A stretch of 64,000 bases of DNA. Source: Pseudomonas siliginis (lineage in GTDB: Bacteria; Pseudomonadota; Gammaproteobacteria; Pseudomonadales; Pseudomonadaceae). The stretch covers positions 248,001 through 312,000 of the forward strand of contig NZ_JAHSTW010000008.1 of the NCBI RefSeq assembly GCF_019145195.1, in the 5' to 3' direction. The position numbers and the translations under genes are program-made. Every line of letters starts with the position of its first letter. Position 1 is the stretch's first letter. Positions 1-8,265 of this stretch are shown here, one piece after another. The notes beneath the pieces are model-generated. The model saw nothing but the letters and a program-made list of their open reading frames with translations, was not told the origin of the DNA and ran no database searches.

Positions 1-558
1 TTCCTGATCTTCCAGCACGTTGCTCCAGAACGGCGAGTGATACAGCGCCACCGCGCCGTGCACCAACGCCCAGGATGCGCAGTAGTGGAAGTACGGCGGC
101 ACGTCTTCGAGCTTGCCTTCGCTGATGCGACCCTTGATCAGCAGGGTCAGGCGTTCGAAATTCGAGGCACGGATCTTGTGCAGCTCCTCGACCATCTCCG
201 GCACCTGATTGCCCTTGACCACTTTCTCTTCGAGACGGTCGAACAGGCGATAGCGCTGCGGGTCGCGCATGCGGAATTCGAAGTAGGCGCGCGACAGCGC
301 TTCCTTGTCCTTGTCGACATCCGCCGAATGCAGCAGCTCGTTCAGATCGCGCTCGTAGTCGAGCATCAGGCGCAAGTAGATCTCCGCCTTGGATTTGAAG
401 TGCTTGTAGATCGTGCCTTTGCCGATACCCACGGCATCAGCAATCATCTCGACGGTGACACTGTCTTCACCCTGGTCGAGGAACAGCTTGAGCGCGGTAT
501 CGAGAATTTCCTGCTCGCGGCGACGAAATTCACGGACCTTACGAGGTTCTTTATGCAT
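1..558 (-). CDS. TetR-family transcriptional regulator (3' end cut by window)
   Basis: The first 186 residues of a TetR-type repressor are visible; the stop codon lies beyond the left edge. The N-terminal helix-turn-helix (about residues 15-62) carries the typical TetR core, with a GIGKGTIYKHF motif in the recognition helix, followed by a helical ligand-binding domain. The ATG at 556-558 begins MHKEPRKVREFRRREQ. The gene is transcribed away from the sRNA and tatD. By gene order it matches the regulator next to rgsA and tatD in P. aeruginosa (PA2957, from memory). Ligand and targets cannot be read from the sequence. Confidence 0.9.
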   Translation of the reverse strand, partial: MHKEPRKVREFRRREQEILDTALKLFLDQGEDSVTVEMIADAVGIGKGTIYKHFKSKAEIYLRLMLDYERDLNELLHSADVDKDKEALSRAYFEFRMRDPQRYRLFDRLEEKVVKGNQVPEMVEELHKIRASNFERLTLLIKGRISEGKLEDVPPYFHYCASWALVHGAVALYHSPFWSNVLEDQE

Positions 559-772
559 AAGAAAAAGGTCTGAAGGGTCAAAATTCGAAGCCGCGTATTA
601 TGCCTAACTTGCGCAAAAAAGCACGGTTCATCGACCAAATCTGTGTTTCTTGTTCATTTCGAGAACGATTCGGGGGCAATGAGAACTCAACTGAAGCAAA
701 CGTATTCCAAATTTGTTTAAAAACCCCGACCGGCTCACTGGACTGCACGCCAGACTGATCAATACTTGAACT

Positions 773-889
773 GTCGGGCGACATCTCCCCCAAGTGTCGT
801 GCCGGTAAAGGTACCAACGGACCGCGTGCCTTTGTTTTACTCCTAATGGTCTTAACCCGGATTCACCCCCCAGAACCCGGGTTTTTTTT
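773..889 (+). ncRNA. rgsA: RgsA (P16)-like small RNA
   Basis: This non-coding stretch between the TetR gene and tatD ends in a clear rho-independent terminator on the + strand (stem 854-860/877-883, T-run 882-889). No + strand gene precedes it, so the terminator implies a short independent transcript. A -10-like CAATACT at 760-766, resembling a sigma-S extended -10, predicts a start near 773 and a transcript of about 117 nt. A 5' hairpin forms from GGCGACA and the downstream TGTCGTGCC. In P. aeruginosa the Gac/RpoS-regulated sRNA RgsA (P16, about 120 nt) sits just upstream of tatD, which matches position, size and orientation. Homology is inferred from locus and architecture, not from an alignment. 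Confidence 0.65.
854..889 (+). terminator. Rho-independent terminator of the rgsA-like sRNA
   Basis: A 7-bp GC-rich stem (AACCCGG/CCGGGTT) with a 16-nt loop is followed by eight T residues. It sits 20 nt before the stop of the oppositely oriented tatD. Confidence 0.85.
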
Positions 890-909
890 GCCTGCGATTT
901 GGCCAGCCG

Positions 910-1701
910 TCACAGGGCAGATTTAACACTCGCCAGCGGGAACAGACGCTTGAAGTTCTCTGTGGTCTGCTCGGCAAAGCGCTCGTAGTTCTCACCACGC
1001 AGCATCGCCAGAAACTCCGCGACTTCGCGCACGTACTGCGGCAGGTTCGGCTTGCCGCGATACGGGATCGGCGCCAGGTACGGCGAGTCGGTTTCCACCA
1101 GCAGGCGATCGGCCGGCACTTTGCTCGCCACATCACGCAAGGCGTCGGCATTGCGGAACGTGACGATGCCCGAGAGGGAAATGTAATAGCCCATGTCCAG
1201 CGCCGCTTTGGCCATGTCCCAGTCTTCGGTGAAGCAATGCAACACGCCAGCCTGGGGCAGCGCCGCTTCGCGCAGCAGTTCGAGGGTGTCGGCACGGGCG
1301 CCACGGGTGTGGATGATCACCGGTTTGCCGGTGTGCTGCGCCGCTTGCAGGTGCAGGCGAAACGACTCCTGCTGCAACTCGGCAGCTTCCGGCTCGTAGT
1401 GATAGTCGAGACCGGTTTCGCCGATCGCCACCACTTTCGGGTGATCGAGTTCGTGCAGCAGCCAATCCAGCGCCGGTGCCGCGCCCGGCTGCACATCAAG
1501 CGGATGCACACCGACCGAGCAATCGACATCGGCATACCGCTCGGCAAGGGCTTTGACGTCGGCGGCGTTGTCGGCACTGACGCCGATGCACAGAAAATGT
1601 CCGACCCCACGCTCGCGGGCCGCAGCGAGTGCGGCATCCAGCGAGCCGTCATGGGCGGCGAGGTCGAGACGATCAAGGTGACAATGGGAATCTACGAGCA
1701 T
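910..1701 (-). CDS. tatD: TatD-family metal-dependent hydrolase/DNase
   Basis: 263 aa, full length for the TatD family (TIM-barrel metallo-hydrolases, 3'-5' DNase or deoxyribonuclease-like). Metal ligands are visible in order: the N-terminal DSHCHLD, GVHPLD, the glutamate of GETGLDYHY, IIHTRGA, HCFTEDW and the C-terminal ETDSPYLAP. It is the last gene of the leftward pilZ-containing block, 15 nt after pilZ. This corresponds to the gene beside pilZ in P. aeruginosa (PA2959). A role in nucleic-acid quality control is known for the family, but the substrate here is unknown. Confidence 0.93.
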   Translation of the reverse strand: MLVDSHCHLDRLDLAAHDGSLDAALAAARERGVGHFLCIGVSADNAADVKALAERYADVDCSVGVHPLDVQPGAAPALDWLLHELDHPKVVAIGETGLDYHYEPEAAELQQESFRLHLQAAQHTGKPVIIHTRGARADTLELLREAALPQAGVLHCFTEDWDMAKAALDMGYYISLSGIVTFRNADALRDVASKVPADRLLVETDSPYLAPIPYRGKPNLPQYVREVAEFLAMLRGENYERFAEQTTENFKRLFPLASVKSAL

Positions 1702-1716
1702 AAAAAGGACTGCAAC

Positions 1717-2073
1717 TTACATCGTATGAGTGGGACGGTCGGATTTCAGCGCTCCGGCCAGATGAGTTTCGATGCGACTGCGCGCGGTGTCGTCGCCGTC
1801 GTTGAATTGCACGCCGACACCGGCGGCGCGATTGCCTTGTGCGCCTTTGGGAGTGATCCAGGCGACTTTGCCGGCGACGGGAATTTTTTCCGCTTCATCC
1901 ATCAGGTGCAACAGCATGAACACCTCGTCGCCCAACCGGTAGCTTTTGTTGGTCGGGATGAACAGACCACCGTTCTTGATGAACGGCATGTAGGCGGCGT
2001 AGAGCACCGACTTGTCCTTGATGGTCAGGGACAAGATGCCGTTACGCGGCCCCGGGCTGACAGGTTCAATCAT
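1717..2073 (-). CDS. pilZ: Type IV pilus assembly protein PilZ
   Basis: 118 aa, matching canonical PilZ. The start is set by a GGAGGTG ribosome site 3 nt before ATG 2073; the frame stays open four codons further upstream. PilZ, the founding member of its fold, is needed for type IV pilus assembly with PilB and FimX. Unlike most PilZ-domain proteins it lacks the RxxxR and (D/N)xSxxG c-di-GMP-binding motifs, and I see neither here. It lies between holB and tatD, the conserved Pseudomonas location away from other pil genes. Confidence 0.95.
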   Translation of the reverse strand: MIEPVSPGPRNGILSLTIKDKSVLYAAYMPFIKNGGLFIPTNKSYRLGDEVFMLLHLMDEAEKIPVAGKVAWITPKGAQGNRAAGVGVQFNDGDDTARSRIETHLAGALKSDRPTHTM

Positions 2074-2115
2074 GTTCACCTCCACTGCTGATCTTCAGAG
2101 TCTAGGTACACATTC

Positions 2116-3099
2116 TTATCTTTGACCAGGCAATCCCACCCATTGCACCAACAATGCTTCCAGCAACAGGGCCGGATTGAGGTTGGCCTTGCTCAACACT
2201 TTCTGCCGTTGGGCGAGAATCCAGTCTTGAATATCCAGCACTTTGCCCTGCGCGCTTTTCTGCGCCAGGTACTGCACGACCTTGCGCATATCGGCCAGGC
2301 CGAGGCCGGCTTCGTCCTGAGTCAGTTGATAGCGCAGGATCAGGCTCGACCAGTCGCAGAACCAATCGAACAGGCGCAGCATAGGAATGCTTTTCCACTC
2401 TTCCGCCAGTTGCGTCGGCGATTGCTGGCCCTTGAGCAACTTCTTCACGCCTTCGACAACTTGCGCGCGCTGTTCACGCACACCTTGCGATTGCAGGCTG
2501 ACCGCCATCAGCGGCGACCCGGCGGCCAGCGTCAGCAGTTCGACGCGTTCCTCTTCCGCGCAATCCGGCAGCGCCTGGGCCAGCCATTGCAGGCTCATCG
2601 CCTCGCCCGGCAGCGGGCAGGCCTGCTGCACGCAACGGCTCTTGATGGTTGGCAACAAACGGCTCGGCTGGTGGCTGACCAATAGCAGCACGGTATCGCC
2701 GGACGGCTCTTCAAGGCTTTTGAGCAAGGCGTTGGCAGCGTTGATGTTCATCGACTCGACCGGCTCGATCAACACCACCTTGCGCCCGCCGAGCTGCGCG
2801 GTCTGCACGACGAAACTGACCAGATCACGAACCTGATCGACCTTGATCGCCTTGTCCGCCTCTTCCGGCTCCAGGATGTAATTGTCCGGATGACTGCCGG
2901 CCTTGAGCAGCAGACAGGATTTGCACTCGCCGCACGCCTCAGGCGTAGGGCGCTGACACAGCAGGCTGGCCATCAAGCGCTCGGCAAGCGCACGTTTGCC
3001 GATCCCGGCCGGACCGTGCAGCAGATACGCGTGGGCATGCTGACTGCGTCCGGCCAGTTGCTGCCAGAGGTTGTCCTGCCATGGATAGGCCTCAGCCAC
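2116..3099 (-). CDS. holB: DNA polymerase III delta' subunit
   Basis: 327 aa AAA+ clamp-loader subunit. A P-loop-like GPAGIGKRAL (about residues 29-38) is followed by four zinc-binding cysteines (CQRPTPEACGECKSC). The C-terminal collar domain is helical. I chose GTG 3097-3099, which overlaps the tmk stop by 8 nt and has a GGAG site upstream; a longer reading would add an unrelated 24 residues from the tmk overlap. Delta' opens the sliding clamp as part of the tau/gamma-delta-delta' complex. The tmk-holB-pilZ order is conserved in pseudomonads. Confidence 0.94.
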   Translation of the reverse strand: MAEAYPWQDNLWQQLAGRSQHAHAYLLHGPAGIGKRALAERLMASLLCQRPTPEACGECKSCLLLKAGSHPDNYILEPEEADKAIKVDQVRDLVSFVVQTAQLGGRKVVLIEPVESMNINAANALLKSLEEPSGDTVLLLVSHQPSRLLPTIKSRCVQQACPLPGEAMSLQWLAQALPDCAEEERVELLTLAAGSPLMAVSLQSQGVREQRAQVVEGVKKLLKGQQSPTQLAEEWKSIPMLRLFDWFCDWSSLILRYQLTQDEAGLGLADMRKVVQYLAQKSAQGKVLDIQDWILAQRQKVLSKANLNPALLLEALLVQWVGLPGQR

Positions 3100-3724
3100 G
3101 GGCCAGCTCCAGCAAATTCGGTAGCAAGGTGTCCAGCGATTGCTGGACCTTGGCCAATGGCTGACCGGCATCGATGCGCACGTAGCGCGACGGGTCGGCT
3201 TCGGCGCGTTTCAGGAACGCATTGCGCACGTTCTCGAAAAACGCCCGGCCTTCGAGTTCGAAACGGTCCAGGCGACCACGGGCACTGGCGCGGGCCAGGC
3301 CGATTTCAACGGGCAGGTCGAAAATCAAGGTCAGATCGGGCCGCAAGTCGCCCTGCACGAAAGTTTCCAGCGTGGCGATGCGCTCGAGTGACAAACCACG
3401 ACCGCCGCCCTGATAGGCGTATGTCGAGTCGGTGAAACGATCACACAGCACCACAGCGCCACGGTCCAGCGCCGGGCGAATCACCTCTGCCAGATGCTGG
3501 GCGCGCGCGGCGAACACCAGCAACAGCTCGGCGTCCGGGTGCATCACTTCGTCGGCCGGGGTCAGCAACACGTCACGAATCCGCTCGGCCAGCGGTGTAC
3601 CGCCAGGCTCACGGGTGAGCAGCACTTCGATACCGGCGGCGCGCAGGCGCTCGGCGAGGTATTCGCGATTGGTGCTCTTGCCCGCGCCTTCCGGGCCTTC
3701 CAGGGTAATAAACAAGCCAGTCAC
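3092..3724 (-). CDS. tmk: Thymidylate kinase
   Basis: 210 aa, the usual size. It phosphorylates dTMP to dTDP in the cytoplasm. The P-loop GPEGAGKST lies at residues 10-18, and the DRFTDSTYAYQGGGR stretch that binds dTMP is intact. The start is a GTG at 3722-3724 preceded by GAAGGA; an upstream in-frame ATG would add 42 low-complexity arginine-rich residues absent from the family. It follows mltG by 19 nt and overlaps holB by 8 nt, consistent with one transcript. Confidence 0.95.
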   Translation of the reverse strand: MTGLFITLEGPEGAGKSTNREYLAERLRAAGIEVLLTREPGGTPLAERIRDVLLTPADEVMHPDAELLLVFAARAQHLAEVIRPALDRGAVVLCDRFTDSTYAYQGGGRGLSLERIATLETFVQGDLRPDLTLIFDLPVEIGLARASARGRLDRFELEGRAFFENVRNAFLKRAEADPSRYVRIDAGQPLAKVQQSLDTLLPNLLELARG

Positions 3725-3743
3725 AGGCAGTCCTTCATCAAAG

Positions 3744-4901
3744 TCATTGCGCGTTCTGCGGTGCAGCGGCGTCCGGTTCCGGGGCTGGCGCAGGTTCTTG
3801 CGGCTGCGCGTCGGGCGCGGTATTCGGCGAGGCCGCCGGAATCGCCTCATCGGTGGCCGGCGCGGTTACTGGTGCCGGGCTGGAACGGTAATCGGCACGG
3901 CGCTTGAGCTGGTATTCGCGCACCGCGTTGTTGTGCGCATCCAGATCATCGGAGAACACGTGGCTGCCATCGCCACGGGCGACGAAATACAGGCTGCTGC
4001 CTTCCACCGGGTTGAGCGCAGCATGAATCGCTTCGCGCCCGACCATCGCAATCGGCGTCGGCGGCAAGCCGGGAATCACGTAGGTGTTGTAAGGCGTCGG
4101 CTCTTTCAAATGTGCGCGGGTCAGTTTGCCGGTGTAGCGATCACCGAGGCCATAAATCACCGTGGGATCGGTCTGCAACTGCATGCCCAGCGCCATGCGC
4201 CGCACAAAGACGCCGGCAATCTGCCCGCGCTCCTGCGGAACGCCAGTCTCTTTCTCGACCAGCGAGGCCATGATCAGCGCTTGATAAGGTTCGCTGTAAG
4301 GCACATCGGCAGAACGCTGCGCCCACTCTTTGGCGAGCACTTCATCGAGACGATCAAAGGCCTTTTTCAGCAGCTCGGCATCGGACATGCCGCGCACGAA
4401 GCGATAGGTATCCGGGAAAAACCGACCTTCCGGGAACAAGCCTTTGTGGCCGATCTTCGCCATCACGTCGCTGTCGCTCAGGCCATTGAGGGTCTGCTCG
4501 AGCTTGTCGTCCTTGGCCAGGGCGGCGCGCACTTGATGGAAAGTCCAGCCTTCGACCAGGGTCAGGCTGTACTGAACCACGTCGCCGCGCTTCCACGAAT
4601 CGATCAGACCGTTGACGGTCATGCCCGGCTGCATGCGGTATTCGCCGCTGTGAATCGGCGTGCCGGCGAGGTTGAAGCGCCAGTAGACGCGCAGCCAGAA
4701 CGCGTCCTTGATGACGCCATCGGTTTCGAGTTCAAGGAAGGTACGGGTCGGTGTAGAGCCTTTCGGCACATCCAGCAGTTGTTCCTGCGGGATGTTCAGG
4801 GGCTGTTCCAGCGCCGAATGAATTTTCCAGGCGCTGGCGCCCAACAGCAGCCCTGCCAGAACCAGTCCGGTTTCCAGCAGCAGCAAAAGTTTACGTCTCA
4901 C
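3744..4901 (-). CDS. mltG: Endolytic murein transglycosylase MltG (YceG)
   Basis: 385 aa inner-membrane lytic transglycosylase that cleaves nascent glycan strands. A single N-terminal membrane helix (about residues 3-23) is followed by a LysM-like region and the YceG domain. The catalytic glutamate sits in SLVEKETGVPQERGQ (about residue 217). The C-terminus extends in a proline/alanine-rich tail of about 45 residues that is probably unstructured. It begins 3 nt after the pabC stop. The pabC-mltG-tmk order is conserved in gammaproteobacteria. Confidence 0.95.
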   Translation of the reverse strand: MRRKLLLLLETGLVLAGLLLGASAWKIHSALEQPLNIPQEQLLDVPKGSTPTRTFLELETDGVIKDAFWLRVYWRFNLAGTPIHSGEYRMQPGMTVNGLIDSWKRGDVVQYSLTLVEGWTFHQVRAALAKDDKLEQTLNGLSDSDVMAKIGHKGLFPEGRFFPDTYRFVRGMSDAELLKKAFDRLDEVLAKEWAQRSADVPYSEPYQALIMASLVEKETGVPQERGQIAGVFVRRMALGMQLQTDPTVIYGLGDRYTGKLTRAHLKEPTPYNTYVIPGLPPTPIAMVGREAIHAALNPVEGSSLYFVARGDGSHVFSDDLDAHNNAVREYQLKRRADYRSSPAPVTAPATDEAIPAASPNTAPDAQPQEPAPAPEPDAAAPQNAQ

Positions 4902-4904
4902 GAA

Positions 4905-5720
4905 TCAAGCATCCAGTAGCGCGCGGGCAATGTTTTGCAGTTTACGGGTGAGCGGGCCAACCGGCCAGCTCAGTGCAGCACAGGCGCGTACCGGCCAGAC
5001 GCCATAAACGCTGTTGCAGACAAATACTTCATCAGCCCATTGCAGCTGCTCGAGGCTGATATCGGCGATTTGCGTGGGGATGGCCAGCGACTCGGCCTGA
5101 AACAATATTTCCGCGCGCATCACACCAGCGACGCCGCAGCGCTTCAAGTCGGGCGTGATCAAGCCACCGTCGCGCACCAGGAAAATATTGCTGTACACAC
5201 CTTCGACAACACGCCCGGCCTGATCAAGCATCAAGCCTTCGGCATGCTCGCTGTCCTGCCATTCGGCGCGGGCGAGCACCTGTTCCAGTCGATTCAGATG
5301 TTTGAGCCCGGCCAACAACGGCTGCGTAGATAAACGCGTGTTGCAGGGAAACAGGCGGATGCCGTGCTCGGCATGGGCAGCGGGATACGCTGCCGGCGGA
5401 TTGCCTTGCAGGATGCGTCGGCCCTGCGCCGCAGGATCGGGCGCATAACCACGCAAGCCGTCACCCCGAGTGAGGATAAGCTTGAGCACGCCCTCACCCA
5501 TCGCAGCGGCATAGCTGAGCAGCTCATGGCGAACCAGCTCGAGATCGGTCGCGATGGCCAGACGCGCGCAGCCATCAGCCAGACGCGTCAGGTGCCGATC
5601 CAGCAGAATCGGCCGAGCACTGCGCACGGCGATGGTCTCGAACAGACCATCGCCGTAAGCCAGGCCGCGATCTTTCAGCGACAGCACGTCAGCCGGTTGA
5701 CCGTCGACCCAGCTGTCCAT
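4905..5720 (-). CDS. pabC: Aminodeoxychorismate lyase
   Basis: 271 aa class IV PLP enzyme that converts 4-amino-4-deoxychorismate to p-aminobenzoate and pyruvate for folate synthesis. Family features are RGLAYGDGLFETI near the N-terminus and the PLP lysine in LKHLNRLEQVLA (about residue 140). Its ATG shares one base with the fabF stop (TGATG), so the two genes are likely translationally coupled. Both the length and the fabF-pabC-mltG neighbourhood are typical, which argues against a D-amino-acid aminotransferase. Confidence 0.94.
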   Translation of the reverse strand: MDSWVDGQPADVLSLKDRGLAYGDGLFETIAVRSARPILLDRHLTRLADGCARLAIATDLELVRHELLSYAAAMGEGVLKLILTRGDGLRGYAPDPAAQGRRILQGNPPAAYPAAHAEHGIRLFPCNTRLSTQPLLAGLKHLNRLEQVLARAEWQDSEHAEGLMLDQAGRVVEGVYSNIFLVRDGGLITPDLKRCGVAGVMRAEILFQAESLAIPTQIADISLEQLQWADEVFVCNSVYGVWPVRACAALSWPVGPLTRKLQNIARALLDA

Positions 5721-6964
5721 CAGCCGGCGAACCGGCGGAACGCCAGAGTGCCGTTGGTGCCGCCAAAACCGAAGGAGTTGGACAGCACGACATCGATGTC
5801 CATGTTACGCGCGGTGTGCGCAACGAAATCGAGATCGCAGCCTTCGTCCGGTTCATCAAGGTTGATGGTCGGCGGTGCCACCTGGCTGTTGATCGCCAGC
5901 ACGCTGAAAATCGCTTCGACCGCGCCCGCCGCACCCAACAGGTGGCCGGTCATCGACTTGGTCGAGCTGACGGCCAGCTTGTAGGCGTGATCGCCGAACA
6001 CCGACTTGATCGCATTGGCTTCGGCAAGGTCGCCGGCCGGGGTCGAGGTGCCGTGGGCGTTGATGTACTGCACTTGATCGACATTGATCTTCGCGTCGCG
6101 CAGGGCATTGGTGATACAGCGCGCGGCACCGGCGCCATCGGCGGGTGGCGAGGTCATGTGGAACGCATCGCCACTGGTGCCGAAACCGATCAGTTCGGCG
6201 TAGATCGTAGCGCCACGAGCCTTGGCGTGTTCGAGCTCTTCGAGAACCAGAGCGCCGGCACCGTCGGACAGAACGAAGCCGTCACGACCCTTGTCCCATG
6301 GACGGCTGGCGCGGGTCGGCTCGTCGTTGCGGGTCGACAGCGCACGGGACGCGCCGAAGCCGCCCATGCCCAGACCGCAAGCGGCCATTTCCGCGCCGCC
6401 GGCAATCATCACGTCAGCTTCGTCGTACATGATGTTGCGCGCCGCCATGCCGATGCAGTGCGTACCGGTGGTGCACGCGGTGGCGATGGCGTAGTTGGGT
6501 CCCTGTGCGCCCAGATGGATCGACAGGAAGCCGGAAATCATATTGATGATCGAGCCAGGCACAAAGAACGGCGAGATCCGTCGCGGACCGGTCTCGTGCA
6601 GGGTGCGGCTGGTCTCTTCGATGTTGGTCAGACCGCCTATGCCCGAACCCATGGCCACGCCAATGCGTTCACGGTTGGCATCGGTGACTTCCAGACCGGC
6701 GTTGCGCACGGCTTGAAAGCCTGCGGCGAGGCCGTACTGAATGAACAGGTCGAGCTTGCGCGCTTCCTTGACCGACAGGTATTCCTCGACATTGAAGCCT
6801 TTGACCGAACCGCCGAAGCGGGTCGAATAGGCAGAAAGGTCGGTGTGTTCGATCAGACCAATGCCACTGCGGCCAGCCAGAATGCCCTGCCAACTGCTCG
6901 GCACATCCGTGCCCAGTGGCGACAACATACCCATACCGGTGACTACGACGCGTCTACGCGACAC
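5720..6964 (-). CDS. fabF: 3-oxoacyl-[acyl-carrier-protein] synthase II
   Basis: 414 aa beta-ketoacyl-ACP synthase II, which elongates acyl-ACP with malonyl-ACP. The catalytic triad is present: Cys in ATACTTGTHCIG, His in NAHGTSTPAGD and His in KSMTGHLLGAAG. The start is GTG 6962-6964 with GGAG eight bases upstream; in-frame codons further upstream fall in the intergenic hairpin region and lack a ribosome site. It lies downstream of acpP, separated by a terminator-like hairpin, and is coupled to pabC. Confidence 0.96.
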   Translation of the reverse strand: MSRRRVVVTGMGMLSPLGTDVPSSWQGILAGRSGIGLIEHTDLSAYSTRFGGSVKGFNVEEYLSVKEARKLDLFIQYGLAAGFQAVRNAGLEVTDANRERIGVAMGSGIGGLTNIEETSRTLHETGPRRISPFFVPGSIINMISGFLSIHLGAQGPNYAIATACTTGTHCIGMAARNIMYDEADVMIAGGAEMAACGLGMGGFGASRALSTRNDEPTRASRPWDKGRDGFVLSDGAGALVLEELEHAKARGATIYAELIGFGTSGDAFHMTSPPADGAGAARCITNALRDAKINVDQVQYINAHGTSTPAGDLAEANAIKSVFGDHAYKLAVSSTKSMTGHLLGAAGAVEAIFSVLAINSQVAPPTINLDEPDEGCDLDFVAHTARNMDIDVVLSNSFGFGGTNGTLAFRRFAG

Positions 6965-7008
6965 AGCACTCTCCTTTTTCAAATGACGACTTTGCATCAG
7001 GCCTAAAG

Positions 7009-7043
7009 AAAAAACCGCACGCCATGATGGCAGTGCGGTTTTT
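7009..7043 (-). terminator. Intrinsic terminator/attenuator between acpP and fabF
   Basis: On the - strand the stem AAACCGCACTGCC / GGCGTGCGGTTT is followed by a T-run. It lies 30 nt after the acpP stop and 45 nt before fabF. It would release abundant acpP mRNA while letting a fraction read through into fabF-pabC, so it probably tunes stoichiometry inside the fab block. Confidence 0.8.
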
Positions 7044-7072
7044 CCATGACAGCAAGCAACGATTACAAACTG

Positions 7073-7309
7073 TTACGCCTGGTGGCTGGTAACGTAGTCG
7101 ATTGCAGCTTGTACAGTAGTGATCTTTTCAGCTTCTTCGTCAGGGATTTCGGTCTCGAATTCCTCTTCCAGAGCCATCACCAGCTCAACGGTGTCAAGGG
7201 AGTCGGCACCCAGGTCTTCTACGAAGGAAGCGGTGTTGACCACTTCTTCTTCTTTAACACCCAGTTGCTCGGCAACGATTTTCTTGACGCGCTCTTCGAT
7301 GGTGCTCAT
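7073..7309 (-). CDS. acpP: Acyl carrier protein
   Basis: 78 aa, very acidic. The 4'-phosphopantetheine attachment serine is Ser37 in DLGADSLDTVEL. It carries all acyl intermediates of fatty-acid, lipid A and biotin/lipoate synthesis. It sits between fabG and fabF as in most gammaproteobacteria. The upstream gap of 196 nt and the downstream hairpin allow it to be made as its own abundant transcript. Confidence 0.98.
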   Translation of the reverse strand: MSTIEERVKKIVAEQLGVKEEEVVNTASFVEDLGADSLDTVELVMALEEEFETEIPDEEAEKITTVQAAIDYVTSHQA

Positions 7310-7505
7310 ACCTTGTTTTCACTCCTAATGGACAAATTCAGGCAGCTGGCCAGTGGGTAAGTGTATAGAAAGCCTTTTCAGTTTTTCAACTGAAAGCTTC
7401 ACTCCTCAAACCCTGCGGCCCTCTGCCTATAAATAGATTGCAGCTTTATAACGGATTTTAGACAGCTCGTATGACATTTTTTTGAAGCAATCCGTCACAT
7501 TTTAC
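7310..7505 (-). promoter_or_regulatory. acpP upstream region (likely promoter)
   Basis: This is the largest gap inside the leftward fab block. It is AT-rich compared with its surroundings and contains TATAAA-like and TTATAGG-like elements on the - strand. It also holds an imperfect inverted repeat (CTTTTCAGTTTTTCAACTGAAAGC, with arms TTTCAGTT/AACTGAAA). I infer an acpP promoter here, but the exact -35/-10 pair is not certain. Confidence 0.45.
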
Positions 7506-8249
7506 TTACATGTACATCCCACCGTTCACCGGGATTGTAGCCCCGGTAACGTATGCCGCACCGTCGGATGCAAGAAAAGCGACCACGGACGCGATCTCTT
7601 GAGCTTGCCCCAGACGACCCAGCGGAATCTGCGTCTGCAAGGCTTCACGCTGTGCTTCAGGCAGCTCGCGGGTCATATCGGTGTCGATGAACCCTGGGGT
7701 TACCGAGTTGACCGTAATCGAACGCGAACCGACTTCACGCGCCATCGCCCGGCTGAAACCTTCCAGACCGGCCTTGGCGGCTGCATAGTTTACTTGGCCG
7801 GCGTTGCCCATGGCACCCACTACCGAGCCAATACTGATAATTCGACCCCAGCGCGCCTTGGTCATGCCACGTAAAACGCCCTTGGACAGGCGATACAGAC
7901 TGTTCAGGTTGGTATCGATCACGTCGTACCACTCGTCGTCTTTCATGCGCATCATCAGGTTATCGCGGGTGATACCGGCATTATTGACCAGAATCGCCAC
8001 CGGCGCACCGAACTGCTCCTGAATGCCTGCCAGCACCGCGCTGACCGATTCGTCGCTGGTGACATTGAGTTCGAAACCGGCGCCCTGGATACCGTTTTCC
8101 TTCAGGGTCGCGGCAATGCGCTCGGCGCCCGACGCGGAGGTCGCGGTGCCGACAACGATGGCGCCCTGACGACCCAGTTCCAGCGCGATGGCCTGGCCGA
8201 TACCGCGGCTTGCACCGGTGACCAGTGCAACTTTACCTTGCAGACTCAT
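7506..8249 (-). CDS. fabG: 3-oxoacyl-[acyl-carrier-protein] reductase
   Basis: 247 aa short-chain dehydrogenase that reduces beta-ketoacyl-ACP with NADPH. It has the cofactor loop TGASRGIG near residue 12, NNAGITRDNLM, and the catalytic Ser-Tyr-Lys in SIGSVVG / VNYAAAKAG. Start ATG 8249 has GGAG nine bases upstream, and the encoded protein begins MSLQGKVALVTG as in other FabG proteins. It lies 16 nt after fabD and is co-directional with it. Confidence 0.97.
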   Translation of the reverse strand: MSLQGKVALVTGASRGIGQAIALELGRQGAIVVGTATSASGAERIAATLKENGIQGAGFELNVTSDESVSAVLAGIQEQFGAPVAILVNNAGITRDNLMMRMKDDEWYDVIDTNLNSLYRLSKGVLRGMTKARWGRIISIGSVVGAMGNAGQVNYAAAKAGLEGFSRAMAREVGSRSITVNSVTPGFIDTDMTRELPEAQREALQTQIPLGRLGQAQEIASVVAFLASDGAAYVTGATIPVNGGMYM

Positions 8250-8265
8250 GCAAGTTTCTCCTGAT

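Noticed and set aside
559..759. A TetR-gene promoter with CATAAT at 597-602
   Set aside because: The CATAAT box is plausible on the - strand, but no convincing -35 at 16-18 nt was found, so it is not listed as a feature.
3432..4919. A 495-codon rightward frame opposite tmk and mltG
   Set aside because: It spans parts of two well-defined leftward genes and has no recognisable domain.
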